Positions 42,102-53,714 are shown, counted from the stretch's first letter. The stretch is DNA of 64,000 bases from Enchytraeus crypticus (GCA_905160935.1 CAJHZI010000475.1:511001-575000), one strand, 5' to 3'. Numbers and translations: made by a program. Notes: generated from the letters alone by a model not told the origin.

Positions 42102-43915
42102 CTGAAGTGTTCTTCTTGTGATGCATGATCAGCTCAGAGAGACGAGGGAATGGCTGACTGATGGAGAACATTCCATTGCTGTCTTTCTTTATTTTATAAT
42201 GAACTACTTGGCGTGGATCTGCATTTTGGCTGCTACCGGTGCCTCTGTGAAGCAATATATTGTAGCATTAGTAAGTTTAGAAACAGTCGTTCATGCAACA
42301 TCAAGTTCAAGATGTCAAAGCCCTGTACTGAAGATCTGTGTGTGGATCCACAACATGCGGACACTTCTGTATAGGCTCACATTAGCAACAACAAGAGCAA
42401 TTTTATGTTTCCTAAAGTCTTACCGGCAAACATGACCAAGGTAGGTAGACTATTAGGCTATGTTCGGTTAGGCTATTAGGCTATATGACAAGGAAATTGT
42501 GTTTCCAATAGTTAAAGAAAATTTACATAAATTCTGATGATAATTGATTGATTGATTGATAACGATGACTATAATAATAACAACAATAAGAACAATTAGA
42601 GTACTACAGTCATCAATTAAAACATCGAGCACTATTGAGACAAATTCAAGCCGATGAGCATTAGAAGGTCCAAATACGGTGCAAATTTCAAAATCCAGAA
42701 AATCAGTCCAAAGCTAGATGACTACAAATCAGTAATGACTTACTTAGTGCAGGAGTTGGTAAACACAGACAGAGTGTACGGATGATCTTTTGATTGGGAG
42801 TCTCTAATCAGGAATGCCCCCTCGTGATTTTCTTTCGTCAACAATTCCTCGGCTTTCTCTCGATCCAGGTCTCCAAAGTACCAACTGAAAAAATGCCAAA
42901 ATGGAATACAAAAACAATCGACAATGAAAACCTAACTAGCGAGACTAGTGAAAGCTGGAGAAACAAGTTAAACAACGATTTCTGCATCCGTCCCTGAAGT
43001 TTATAATTGTTTGTTATTAGTCATTTGATGACAGTCAGCTTTTGACTGAGTATAAAAGCAGCTCAGTAAATAGTGTAATTTTGTGATCAATCTTTTATGA
43101 TCTACGGTACCTTATATTCTCCTACCACAAGCCCCAAATTCCTTCTCTCGAAGAAGCCGGGTCCCCACCAGTCAAATCCCGCCCTAGTGCTTAGATGAAA
43201 CCAATCAGCTACCTTAACACAGCTGTAGTTCTTAGATGACAGCCAATCAGCTACCTCAACACAACTATAGCTCTTAGAGGAAAACCAATCAGCTACCTTA
43301 ACAAAGCTTGAGTTCTTAGATGACAGCCCATTGGCACTATCGGATAGAGTGACATAAATGAAAAACGCTTGACTTGACATAGATAGAGTGACATAAATGA
43401 AAAAAGCCTGATCTGGGTAAAAAAACTGGAATCTAGGTCATCAGTTCTCTTGTCAGTGTTTCCAGTAGTTTTCGCCGACTCATGATCAAATTTATCTTGT
43501 CAGATTTCAGATCAGATAAATTTTATCTGAGATCAGACTGATAGTTTGAAAACTGAGCGCAGTTGGATACTTTTAGATGACAACCAATCGGGTAGAGCGA
43601 GGCAAACCAGCTTTTAGATGACAACCAATCGGGTAGAGCGAGACAAACCAGTAAACACATACTTGTACTTAGCGAGAACCTCTTCGCCTGATGTGCTCTT
43701 CGCATTGGTCGGCATTAAATAATTGGCTGGCGCGCAACCAATACTCCTGAAACAATCATCAAAGCAGCTAAATATGAATATCGTCTTTTCACGCTCTAAG
43801 AGTGACTAATTAATAATTAATTAATAAATTAATTAATTCATAGTAAACAAACTATGTACACAAGCTCTCCAGACAAAAGACGCAGCCGGTGTGACTAGCT
43901 AGACCTTTAAGTGCG

Positions 43916-43946
<31 letters not shown>

Positions 43947-45067
43947 CCTCCACTCGGCCTTCTGCTATAGGTCGACCAAAAGCTATATAGGCTACGCAGA
44001 ATTAGACTGCCGGCTCATATTTGGAAATATTTTCAGAATATTCCAGACGCCTGAAAGCTTAATTTAAATATGAATTTTAGCTTTTATCACGCCAATAAGC
44101 AGTACATCAAGAAAAGCTACAAAAGCTAATATTAACGTCAGTTTCCTCAAACGAAAGCGATGTCAGTGACGGGTGAGCCCAGGATTTGAACTCCTCACAT
44201 ACTGATCCGCAGTCGAATATCTTACGACATCGCGATTGGCTGGATCGAATATCGAATAAAGCTATTTCTCACTGATAAATCAGATAAAATAAATATGTAT
44301 ACATGTACGAGTGTATTAGCTAAATTAGTACAATATTATCCCTGTCAATGCAATTTAATAATATAACTTAAATCCATCACTCCTATATGCTGCGTGCTAT
44401 CGTCTAGTTATCAGGATACTGTATGCCAGAATATGCACCGTTAATTGACCTTTTTATTGATTGTTGATGTCTCGTAGGTGAGACTCATGATAACACAGTG
44501 CTAACTGTTGTCATGGCTAATGGCTATCACCCTTATTGTATATTTTTGTTGTTGTTGGCTGAAGCCAGTAGCGAAGTCGGTAAGATACTCGACCGCTGAT
44601 CAGTAGGTGCGGGTTCAAATCCTGGGCTCGCCCGTCACTGACATCGCTTTCGAGTGAGGAAATTGACGTTAACCTTAGCTTTGCCAGCTTTTAAATAGTC
44701 AATTTTCTGACAAGTTGAATTTTCAAGGTCAATTTTTCTGACAAGAGTAGCTTTTAGCTTTAGCTTTTTTATTGTTGTTTTTATTGCTGTTGTTGTTGTT
44801 CTTGTGCTACTTGCCCATCCGTTCTGCTCTTCACCTTCCACCAGTTGATGTTCTCTTCCACCAGAACTTCATACTCCTGCCCCTGCAGTAAACAACAATT
44901 AGAGTGCTACAGTCATCAATAACAACATCGAGCACTAATGAAAGAAATCCAAGTCAACGTAGAGCTCCTACTGAGCAACAGAGCTGAATTTGTGTTGGAA
45001 TATGTACTTAAGTTGGAATTTGTACGTCCCTGACATCATCCTTGAATGAGGAAACGGACGTTAAACC

Positions 45068-45102
<35 letters not shown>

Positions 45103-48100
45103 CATTATTATTATTATTATTATTATTAAGATTGTGCAGAGTCTGCATGAGAAGTTCATGACGTTGGCCTATGACGAGGAACCGGACGTCAGAGTCTTAT
45201 TGATTGATCCAATTAAAAGTTAGTCTTATCATTAGTCTTATTTGATTGATTAATAGGACCTGCCACTCACTTAACACTAGAGGGAAAAAGAACATTCTCT
45301 GTTTGTGTAACATTTAATCAAAACCTAGGCTAATATTGAACTGAATTTTCGAAAGCGCTCATTTCCAACTTACCCTTTTAAGACCCAAGTCACCAGGTTC
45401 TATAGGACTGAAGTCAAACAGCGCAACGAATACCTTCTGCAACACAAAACAATCCAATTCAACATTTCATAAGTTCAATAACTATGTCAATATAATCTAC
45501 ACTTATAACTGCCATCGATCAGTTAGAAAAACAATTTAGCTTTGAAAATAAAGAAATTATAGCAAAAAAACCGAGAGTGATAAGCTTCAATTCACTGACT
45601 TAGGAATAGCAGAATGTGCACTATAAGTCATTTACAAAACGGCGGTTTTGAATTTAACTCGAAGTTGTTCACACAAAAATACTAAACAAATAAATGTGAC
45701 TTGTTAAAAATCACATTTAAAAATAAAAATTAAAAGTCAGAAATTCAGTACAAAGTAAAGGGAGTTTCTTTAACTCCCTTTACTTTGAACTGAATTTCTG
45801 TATTTTGGAATTTGACCCGTTTTGGACCTTCTTCTTTTTGCTCGCCGGCTTGATTTTGTCTCAATAGTGTTGTCACTGATGACTGTAGCACTCTAATTGT
45901 TGTTGTTGTTGTTGACTAACAAGTGAAAACGTTCAGCAAAGTTAGAATAAACGCTGTTTATTCGGTCTAACGTAACCAGCATCAACGATGATATCTATCA
46001 CTATTCAGTCTCACCGGTTTAGTGCGAGGTTTAAGGACGGGTGGTGGCTGTGGTGGTCTAGTGGACGAGGGATTAGGACTTCCGGGAACTGACTGGATAG
46101 GGACTGCAATCCTGGAATCAGGGATTGGTAATGGAACTTCGAAATCATCTGATTTCTCTGATGTGTGAGATATTGTTCTGCAATCAGTATTGTCGGTGAT
46201 GGTTTCATCTGAAATATATAAATAAATTATATAAATGTGATAATTCTCAGTCGTAGTGCACTGCCTACTGGCAGGTCCATGGTATATGGCGCCTCTACTC
46301 TTCTCTGTCTTCCGCTTTCCTCTTTATGTCCACATATGAGTGGGTCTTTAAATCATCCATTAAACTTTAAATCATCATCATCCATTAAACTTTAAATCAT
46401 CATGAGTTAATATATTTCTAAACATATGACGTCAAGCTGATAGCGTGGGATAAACAAATAATTGAGTTAATTAAAAAATGAGTTAATTATATCACAATAA
46501 TAGACTTCATTTTCCCTTGAATCTCAGTTTTACAAGGGTCGCGATTAGAAAACTTTGTACCAATTTCTGAAGCCTCAGCGCGCATCACCCGAAGGCCCTT
46601 TCGACAATGTTTTGGATCGTAGTGCTTTGTCGCCTTTTACGACACGTGCAGTCGGATACAACAAGGGTACTATGACAATAATAATATCCGTAGTAATTTG
46701 ATTGAGATGAAAAAACAAATTTTCTGTCAGTAGTAATAGGCCTAGAGCACAAGAAAAGAGTTAACTTTACAAAATGTACAAACTATATTAACAACAATTA
46801 GAGTGCAACAGTCGTCAACGACAACATCGAGCCCTATTGAGTCAAAATCAAGCCGGCCAGCAAAATGAAAGGTCCAAAAACAGTGCAAATATCAAAATCC
46901 AGAAAATCAGTCCAAATTAAAGGGAATTAAAGGAAATAAGGTTTTGGTGCTGAAAAGAAGGTTTAGACTTATCACAATTGATCTATTTTTGTCTCGTACG
47001 TACCCTCGCAGTTCTTCTCCAGCTTATAAGAGATCAGGCGACCCTGTGGAGAGGTAGGTACCGGGATCGCTGGCAATCTTTTCTTTTCCATACTCCAGGA
47101 TGTAGGCTCACAGCCTCCTGCCCTACGATCGATGTTGTCACAGCACGGATACCTGCCGGCGTGGAAAGCAGCAGGGTGGAAGAGGTCAACTGGATTGCAG
47201 AAACCTGAGTGGAATAACAACAACAACAATACGATTAGAGTGCTACTGTTATCCAAGACAACATCGAAAACTGTGAAACCAAATTTGAAACCGATGAGCA
47301 GATTGAGGGGTACGTAAACGGTGCGAGCAGTAGTTAGTAATAGGCACTACAGTAGAACATAGTAGCAGTAGAATGGTAGGAATTAATTACATTACGTAAA
47401 ATGTATTGCATTATGTATTATGTTGTTCAGTGCAGTAGTAGTAGCTAAAGGCATTATATAGTACAGTATCAGTACAGTAATAGCAGTTAATACATTATAT
47501 ATTACAGTACAATACAGTAGGAGCAGTTAAATACGTTATATAGTACAGTACAATACAGTAGGAGCAGTTAAATACGTTATATAGTACAGTACAATACAGT
47601 AGGAGCAGTTAAATACACCACACAATGGCAAAGCATTTAAAGTTAAACTCAAATTGGATTCTAAAAACATAAATATCACTACTTCTCCACTTCCAAGGCA
47701 CAAATTAAATTCGACTGGCAGACCAATAAGTAACTGTTCATTCATCGGTTCTCTGACACTGCTTTCTTCCGATCTCTCAACCGAGAACCGAACCCACGAA
47801 ATAACTTCATGATGTTAACATTTCACGACGTTATCTGACGCTCTACACACTGAGCTATTGAAAACAGAGTAGTACAACCTGTATTGATGCACGCGGTGCG
47901 AACAGCTTCTAGCCAGGCTCTTCTCTGATCTGTGTGAGAGGTTTTGATATATAATGTGGCCGTCTCGTCATCATCGTCAGTCTCCGGGCGATACACTATC
48001 TGAAAAACCAATCATTCAATCAATAAGATTTTAACGTCCGGTTCCTCGCCATAAGGCAATGTCAGGGACGTAACATTTATTCAACAAATTAAACATTTAT

Positions 48101-50926
48101 TCAGTTTGATTTGAAAAGCAGCATGAGTAGGAATATGTACCTTGGACCTGCCGCTTGGCAGAACACGAGAGAGGGTTTTATTTGACTATTTCATAATCTT
48201 CAATTTTCAGTTGTGGAATTTTACTTAGTGTTCTTCATGCACATTTATAATGCAATTAGTTTTACTTTTTTTCGGTTTTTAGGGCAACACAAAATTTAAG
48301 CGTTGTTTTTACTATCTGCCTATTTCACTGATTCAAATTATAAAACTGTTTTCTTTACAATTTTATGTTTAGCTTTTTGGTGATGCACTGCAGAAACTTC
48401 AGTGAATTATCAAGTCATTTTTTCTACATATTCATTATTTCAATAGCATCAACATCATCATCATTGAATTCCAGTTTAACTAGGGTCGGGATGCGAATAG
48501 AAATATTTCCATTCGTTTTAGAAAATCTTGTAGCAATTTCTGGAGCCTAGGCTCTCACCAACTTGTTCATGAATTAATTAATTAACCACCATGTTCATTG
48601 ATTAAAAAATAAAATGTACAAATCGGCATACTGCTAATTTCGTAACAGTTCTTTGGCTCAAATGCCTAAAGCAACAAATAAGATTACAGTTCAAGTATCA
48701 CTTCACGTTTTCTACAAATCAGAGGAAAGAAATACTAAAGTCTACTAAGTGACACTTGAAGATTTATCGTAAAGAGGGATCTTAGGCTATGTCTATTACA
48801 ACCCGGGTTATACAGAGGTCTAAATCTCTTATATAAAATAGATGTACGTACATGTATCTAACCTGGCCACTCCGTTAATCGTTTCATTTAATTTCCGGTC
48901 ATACACAAGTTTCAAAAGTGTTGCCCTCAGCCCTTCTTTTATGCTCCCGCAATTTTCACAACTTTTATATTAGTAACTTGTAAAACGATAATCAATCAGT
49001 CAATTAGAGTCACATGATCTTTATTCCCTGTTTAGCTAGGGTCGGGACACTAATTGACCTTCTCCACCACCCTGTACGGGATTGGGAACTTTTCCGTTCG
49101 TATTAGAAAATATAGTAGCTATTTCTGGAGTCTTTACGCTCGTCAACCGAATGCAATTTCTGACGTTGTTTTGGATCTTAGTGCTATAGTCGCCTTTTAC
49201 GGCACGTGCAGTCTACGGTTGGTCTATTCTTCAGTAACCCGAGCTCAACACGGGTAATCATAATTTTACAATTATGAATTAAAAATTTCTCTCTCCCTCT
49301 CTCAAAGTCTAAGGAAGCAATGTTATACACACAACACAAATCAGATTTGTTTACTGTTTAAACATATGCCTCTGAAGGGTAACACACCATCGCTACCCCC
49401 CTCCCCCAAATATATTCCGCCCCCTCCAGCTCTTAAATCTCAACATGGAGACCACAGCCTAGCAGCACTTGGGTTTGTTTTATCTAAAATTGTCATTAAT
49501 TGTCTCGTTTGTTTCCTGGTATCGACATTTGTTCAATCTTCCTGTCGAAAAGTTTGCTTTCAAAGTAACTGAACAAATACCAAGCGTCTTATAATTAAAT
49601 ACATTCTGCTTGTATGGAACAGACGCTACCCCTACATTGTATAGAAGACATTATGTTTTATTGATTGATTGAGTAATTGATTTATTTATTTATTGATTGA
49701 TAGATAGATTGATTGATTAATTGATTGGTTGATTGATTAATTGATTAATTGATTAACTGCTTAATAAAATGATTGAATATTTGATTGATTAATTAATTAA
49801 TTGATTGATTAATTGATTGCTTGATTAATTTATTGATTGATTAGCCTGAGCTACTTAACCTGGAAGACGAATTGTTTTCCACCGATGTGTTCAGGTTTAG
49901 TGTTAATTGATCGGTTGATTGATTGCTTGATTAATTGATTAATTAATTGATTGATTGATTGATTGATTAATTGATCGATTGATTGATTAGCCTGAGCTAC
50001 TTAACCTGGAAGACGAATTGTTTTCCACCGTTGTGTTCAGGTTTAGTGTTAATTGATCGGTTGATTGATTTCTTGATTAATTGATTAATTGATTAATTGA
50101 TTTATTGATTAATTGATTTATTGATTTATTGATTTATTGATTTATTGATTTATTGATTATTGATTATTGATTGATTAATTGATTGATTGATTGATTGATT
50201 GGCCTGAGCTACTTAACCTGGAAGACGAATTGTTTTCCACCGATGTGTTCAGGTTCAGTGCGCTCCACCGCTATCACACAGTTCAGCACCACCGAGCCCT
50301 TCACCTTGCCAGGGCCAGACTATATAATCAATCAATCAATCAATCAGTTAATTAATGATTTAATTAGTCAGTCAATCGATCGATCAATCGATCAAGAGAT
50401 CGATCAATCAATCAAAAAATTCACAAATAAAAAATCGATCAATTAATTAATCAATCAAATTAGTCAATTAATCGATCAATCGGAACTGAAAACTTATATG
50501 TTTAACTTACTAATTGATTGTTTACCATGTCTATCTTTTGAAGACTGATTTACTAATCAATAAATCGATTTGACTTGAATCGATGGATTAATTGATATAT
50601 TGGCGAATAGAAGCCAGTTGATTGATATATTGACAGATTGATTGATTGATTGATTGATTAATTGATAGATTGATAAATAGATTGATTGATAGATAGATAG
50701 ATTGATTGATTGATTAATTGATAGATTGATAAATAGATTGATTGATTAATTAATTAACCTCTAAGCTCCCCTCACAGTAGTAGAGTGCCTGGGGACAGAG
50801 TAGGAACCAACGACTCTTGTAATTGTCCACCCTTCCTCTTCTCTTCAGTGATCTCTTCACCATAAAGTCGTACTTTATTATGTGCTCCTCAGAGATACAC
50901 TTAGGTAAGTTCTCAAATAAAGGCAT
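42102..50926 (-). CDS. Tec-family gene: PH, Btk motif, SH3 and SH2; no kinase exons found
   Basis: Exons: 50759-50926, 50218-50319, 47879-47999, 47004-47204, 46015-46208, 45374-45436, 44815-44882, 43663-43746, 42744-42884, 42102-42244; all phases agree over 428 codons plus one base. A PH domain (1-130) starts MPLFENLPK. The Btk zinc motif has H140, C151, C152 and C162, with exactly the BTK spacing. Then come KKRLPAIP, a proline-rich linker (RPPQPPPVLKPR), SH3 (263-about 325, ALFDFSP, NWWKVKS, PANYL) and SH2 (335 on, WYFGD, FLIRDS with Arg361, HYKI). Family members are cytoplasmic tyrosine kinases recruited by phosphoinositides. Here the last exon ends in phase 1 (HHKKNTS) and no SH2 end or kinase exon follows before FBXO11. 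The intron 7 donor looks like GC (GATGG, then GCAAGT). The gene may be truncated, misassembled or adaptor-like. Which Tec paralogue it is cannot be told. Confidence 0.88.
42572..42718 (+). mobile_element. Interspersed repeat, family B
   Basis: AACAATTAGAGTACTACAGT, GAGCACTATTGAGACAAATT, then AATCCAGAAAATCAGTCCAA. Lies in the intron between the two SH2 exons, antisense to the gene. Confidence 0.65.
43186..43345. repeat. Tandem repeat of about 45 bp between SH3 and SH2 exons
   Basis: Three to four units containing CCAATCAGCTACCTTAACAC and AGTTCTTAGATGACAG. Minus-strand open frame across it is a by-product. Confidence 0.85.
43572..43652. repeat. 41-bp direct repeat at the donor of the last SH3 exon
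   Basis: Two copies of TTTTAGATGACAACCAATCG with GGTAGAGCGAGGCAAACCAG, ending about 10 bases from the donor at 43661-43662. Confidence 0.9.
44114..44245 (-). mobile_element. tRNA-derived SINE, family A
   Basis: Minus strand: CCAGCCAATCGCGATGTCGT head, GAGTTCAAATCCTGGGCTCA B box, CGTTTGAGGAAACTGACGTT tail. Confidence 0.75.
44556..44693 (+). mobile_element. tRNA-derived SINE, family A, near full length
   Basis: TTGGCTGAAGCCAGTAGCGA, GCTGATCAGTAGGTGCGGGT, TTCAAATCCTGGGCTCGCCC, and tail through AACCTTAGCTTTGCCAGCTT. Confidence 0.8.
44889..44958 (+). mobile_element. Partial family B repeat beside an SH3 acceptor
   Basis: AACAACAATTAGAGTGCTAC to AAAGAAATCCAAGTC. It starts within five or six bases of the acceptor AG of the exon at 44815-44882. 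Confidence 0.65.
45020..45128 (-). mobile_element. Retroelement tail module with long (TTA)n
   Basis: ACGTCCCTGACATCATCCTT, GAATGAGGAAACGGACGTTA and AACC followed by about 65 bases of TTA repeats. Confidence 0.65.
45716..45916 (-). mobile_element. Family B repeat with a terminal foldback
   Basis: Minus orientation copy (TAGAGTGCTACAGTCATCAG to GGTCCAAAACGGGTCAAATT). Its end is an inverted repeat: arms about 45738-45766 (CAGAAATTCAGTACAAAGTA onward) and 45770-45799, separated by three or four bases. Confidence 0.75.
46250..46360 (-). mobile_element. LINE 3'-end fragment, family C
   Basis: Minus strand: GATGATTTAAAGACCCACTC, AGGAAAGCGGAAGACAGAGA, ATGGACCTGCCAGTAGGCAG and TGCACTACG. Lacks the GA tail. 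Confidence 0.65.
46595..46690 (-). mobile_element. Family H fragment
   Basis: Plus strand TTTTGGATCGTAGTGCTTTG, TCGCCTTTTACGACACGTGC and AGTCGGATACAACAAGGGTA, matching 49170-49230 and the reverse of 41210-41260. Confidence 0.5.
46790..46930 (+). mobile_element. Interspersed repeat, family B
   Basis: AACAACAATTAGAGTGCAAC, AAATCAAGCCGGCCAGCAAA, ATCCAGAAAATCAGTCCAAA, then a short TTAAAGGGAATTAAAGG remnant of the foldback end. Confidence 0.65.
47219..47325 (+). mobile_element. Interspersed repeat, family B, diverged
   Basis: (CAA)n, then GATTAGAGTGCTACTGTTAT, AAACCGATGAGCAGATTGAG and ACGGTGCGAGC. Lies about 15 bases from the acceptor of the Btk-motif exon. Confidence 0.6.
47400..47615. repeat. 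About 42-bp tandem repeat
   Basis: Three good and one or two diverged units containing GAGCAGTTAAATACGTTATA and TAGTACAGTACAATACAGTA. Confidence 0.85.
47755..47872 (-). mobile_element. tRNA-like sequence related to SINE family G
   Basis: Minus strand: CAATAGCTCAGTGTGTAGAG (A box), ACGTCGTGAAATGTTAACAT, and GTGGGTTCGGTTCTCGG (B box). The long A-to-B spacing and the ACGTCGTGAA block recall family G, not a working tRNA. Confidence 0.45.
48018..48072 (+). mobile_element. Retroelement tail module
   Basis: CAATAAGATTTTAACGTCCG, GTTCCTCGCCATAAGGCAAT and GTCAGGGACG. Lies directly upstream of the third PH exon. Confidence 0.55.
49015..49255 (-). mobile_element. Interspersed repeat, family H, longest copy
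   Basis: Plus-strand view: TTTAGCTAGGGTCGGGACAC, ATTAGAAAATATAGTAGCTA, TTTTGGATCTTAGTGCTATA, GTCGCCTTTTACGGCACGTG, and CGAGCTCAACACGGGTAATC. A shorter partner lies at 48470-48560. Confidence 0.5.
49640..50200 (-). repeat. (TGAT)n-rich array with copies of a PH exon end and donor
   Basis: ATTGATTGATTAATT tracts alternate with two copies, at about 49850-49910 and 49990-50052, of a block matching 50203-50260: GCCTGAGCTACTTAACCTGG, AAGACGAATTGTTTTCCACC and TGTGTTCAGGTT on the plus strand. This is the last 40-odd bases of the second PH exon plus its donor (minus: TTCGTCTTCCAG, GTTAAG). Confidence 0.9.
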
Positions 50927-52109
50927 CGCCTAGCTTGATGAAGGCAATAGTGTAACAGTCTATAGGTATAACGATCTTTTACTATAATACTCTAATCTGT
51001 CTTTAACAAAATAGTCTACTAAAGCTATGTACTAGTTTGCTTGAATTCTACTACTTAGCTAGTATTATCTTACTAGAGCTATTTACTAGTAAGCTAGCAC
51101 TAGTTTACTGGAGCTACGCACTAGTAAGCTAGCACTAGTTTACTGGAACAACGTAGGCTTCTAAGGGACTAGTCTTAATTTGCACGAGGTAGCGTTCAGT
51201 TATCTACTGTAGACTGGTTATCATCATTGAATTGGGTATTCTGCTGCATTAAGTACAGAGACTAGAATAGCCTATATAGGCCTATAGCTTAGCGGCGAAA
51301 TTAAACAGCTTACATTCGAGATCTCGTGTCAAATAAGATCAGATCTCCTGTTACGATATTTCCCAATTAAACCAGGAAGCTTTAATTACGAGAGATTATA
51401 TCTGTCGCCCACTTGTAGGCCGTGATAGCGGAGGCATACTTAAGTCAAAGTGTCACAATATTATTTCAACCGGCAGATTGTCATTACAACTTGTTTAGGC
51501 TTAAATGTGCGGCGCTATAAATCTACACTACTGTTGTATCCGGGCCTTCTTTCATCAACACAGTGTTGTAGTGTGGTGAAACTTAATTAGTCCAATTATT
51601 CATTTCATAGGCCTAGTTGTTAGGTATTAAATTCATGACCACTAAATGTATTCAGTCGTCATCGTGTGGAGCATTGGCGCCTGTTTTATTTATTTCATTT
51701 ATCATACGCATATCACATTTGGACTTCATTGACTATTATAATGTTATTACAAAAACCCATTTAATTACTATATGTTGGGGGGGGGGGGAATTAGAGTAAA
51801 AATGAATATGAGCTTTAAATAAGAGCGCTTAAGGTCTTAATAGGGGGCACAAAATTATATCTTCCGCCGATTTCCAATACTTCCTTTTAAATAAGTAAGT
51901 GACGACCTTTTTTAGCTTAAAAAGGTCATTTATAATTTTATGTTTTGACAGCTGGGGAAATCACTGTAGAAGGAAAATCACCTTTACCGGGGTGGAGAAC
52001 ATTTAAATTCAATAACTCTCAGAATGCCGGTAATCAAGTCGAAATTGAGGATGACCGATTCATTTCATAGGCCTATCCTTTTATCAGCATCAGTCTACTG
52101 GAAATAATA

Positions 52110-52215
52110 TTACTGTAGGCTGGACACCAGAGCAGCCTCCTCAACCCTCTGCCTCCACCTATCACGATCCTGTGCAAAGTCATAAACATCACCCTGCGTA
52201 AGACTGAATTTGGTA
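52110..52215 (-). mobile_element. LINE ORF2 C-terminal fragment
   Basis: Minus-strand frame gives TQGDVYDFAQDRDRWRQRVE, with the RDRWR-type end common to many LINE ORF2 proteins. Confidence 0.5.
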
Positions 52216-52312
52216 TCTAATTGACTTATATCATTATTATATTGTTTAATTATATATAATGTGTATTTATTTCCCATTCCTGCCTTCATTTTATTGTTTA
52301 GTGGTCTATAAA

Positions 52313-52552
52313 TGAATGCCTTAATAGCGTAGAGGTAACGTCACGAAGTGTTAAATGACAGATCCTGAGATGAATTATGAATGGAACCATCGTGGGTTCG
52401 AATCCCAGCCGCGCTGATCTGAGAGTAAAATCTTGGACATTCACTGGACTGGTTATAAGGAAAATGGTCTAAATTGCCTAACGGTTTAAACATGTGGTAG
52501 TAAAGGCGATAGATATCAACATAGTTGATCATTTCACTATAATGCGTGTTTA
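52313..52552 (+). mobile_element. tRNA-derived SINE, family G
   Basis: TTAATAGCGTAGAGGTAACG, AAGTGTTAAATGACAGATCC, CGTGGGTTCGAATCCCAGCC, CATTCACTGGACTGGTTATA and TAGTTGATCATTTCACTATA. Very close to the 13572 copy. Confidence 0.8.
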
Positions 52553-52929
52553 ATTTTTATATTATAAAGCTTTTCTAAATGGAGTATCCACTAGAAATAT
52601 AGACATTAATTTACGAGAATGCAAATGTTTTTATTTGTTTATTCGCCAGATGGTAGCGCTATCTACAACCTGACACCCCTCAGACCTCAAGCAATGGACT
52701 CGCCCAGACCGCAGTGCGTTCACGGACTACTGTATACTGCTGAGTTGTGCTAAGTGTCCTGCTCTATAGTTGTCTACTTCTTTCGCTTTAGCTTTTAACT
52801 CACCTAATTTAACCCAGAGATGAATAAAATTATAAGAGCGGAAATACTCAGTTGTGCGTTATCAATTTACTAGATTTGCATACAAAATTTTTTCTCCATG
52901 ATTTAAATGGCATAAACAATTATACAAAG

Positions 52930-53001
52930 GAAGGCTGAGGATAGAATTGGTTGGAAGAGTTATATGCCAAGGACCTACCTTTAGGCAGTGCACTAGAAGA
53001 A
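52930..53001 (+). mobile_element. Short LINE 3'-end fragment, family C
   Basis: AGGCTGAGGATAGAATTGGT, TATATGCCAAGGACCTACCT and TAGGCAGTGCACTAGAAGA. Confidence 0.5.
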
Positions 53002-53204
53002 GATATTTACTAGAAATTACAATTTTTCTGTTGTTGCAGCCTTCAGCAAGCTACTCCAGCTGAGAACTGCCATTAAATTCTTAGCTACGAACAGCAGACA
53101 CATCATCATTCAGTCGTCCCTTTTAGCTACAAGCAGCTGATAGCTATATCCTCTGTAGCTGATAGCAGCTGATAGCTACATCCTCTGTAGCTGTTAGCAG
53201 TAGG

Positions 53205-53420
53205 CATATGATGCCTAGGCACGTAGGCACATGATGCCTAGGCACGTAGGTACATGATGCCTAGGCACGTAGGCATATGATGCCTAGGCACGTAGGTGCA
53301 TGTTGCCTAGGCAAGTAGGTGCTTGATGCCTAGGCACGTAGGTGCATGTTGCCTAGGCACGTAGGTACATGATTCCTAGGCACGTAGGTACATGATGCCT
53401 AGGCACGTAGGCACATGATG
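53205..53420. repeat. 23-bp minisatellite with palindromic core
   Basis: About nine units of CATGATGCCTAGGCACGTAG with GTA. Each has the perfect 10-bp palindrome TGCCTAGGCA. Confidence 0.93.
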
Positions 53421-53714
53421 GGAACGTTAAGCCGCATCATGTTTTCAGAACAAATCACTGTTTTTGTGTTTTGCAGACAAGATGCGTTGTGTTTATGTAA
53501 TAAAAAGCCATTACAAGCATTTCACCGGCGAAAAGATAAAAAATTGAAGATACTTTACGTGCAGCAATTTCCGATGCAAATCTTTCGACACAAAAAGAAT
53601 CGTTTGAAAGGTGCATGGAGTTCAAACCAGTCCGTCAATCAATCAATAAGTGCCGGTCTAGGCTGAAAGCCACAGCAGTGCAAAATCAAGGATCTCTATA
53701 TTAATTAATGTTAT

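Noticed and set aside
43102-43380. Minus-strand open frame ending GFDWWGPGFFERRNLGLVVG, as a possible exon between SH3 and SH2
   Set aside because: The flanking Tec-like exons join in phase without it (AA from 43663 plus T from 42884), and most of the frame is a 45-bp tandem repeat.
53415-53666. 83-residue open frame starting MMGTLSRIM
   Set aside because: No family resemblance, it starts inside a minisatellite and ends in a (TCAA)n tract; a stray transposon remnant cannot be excluded.
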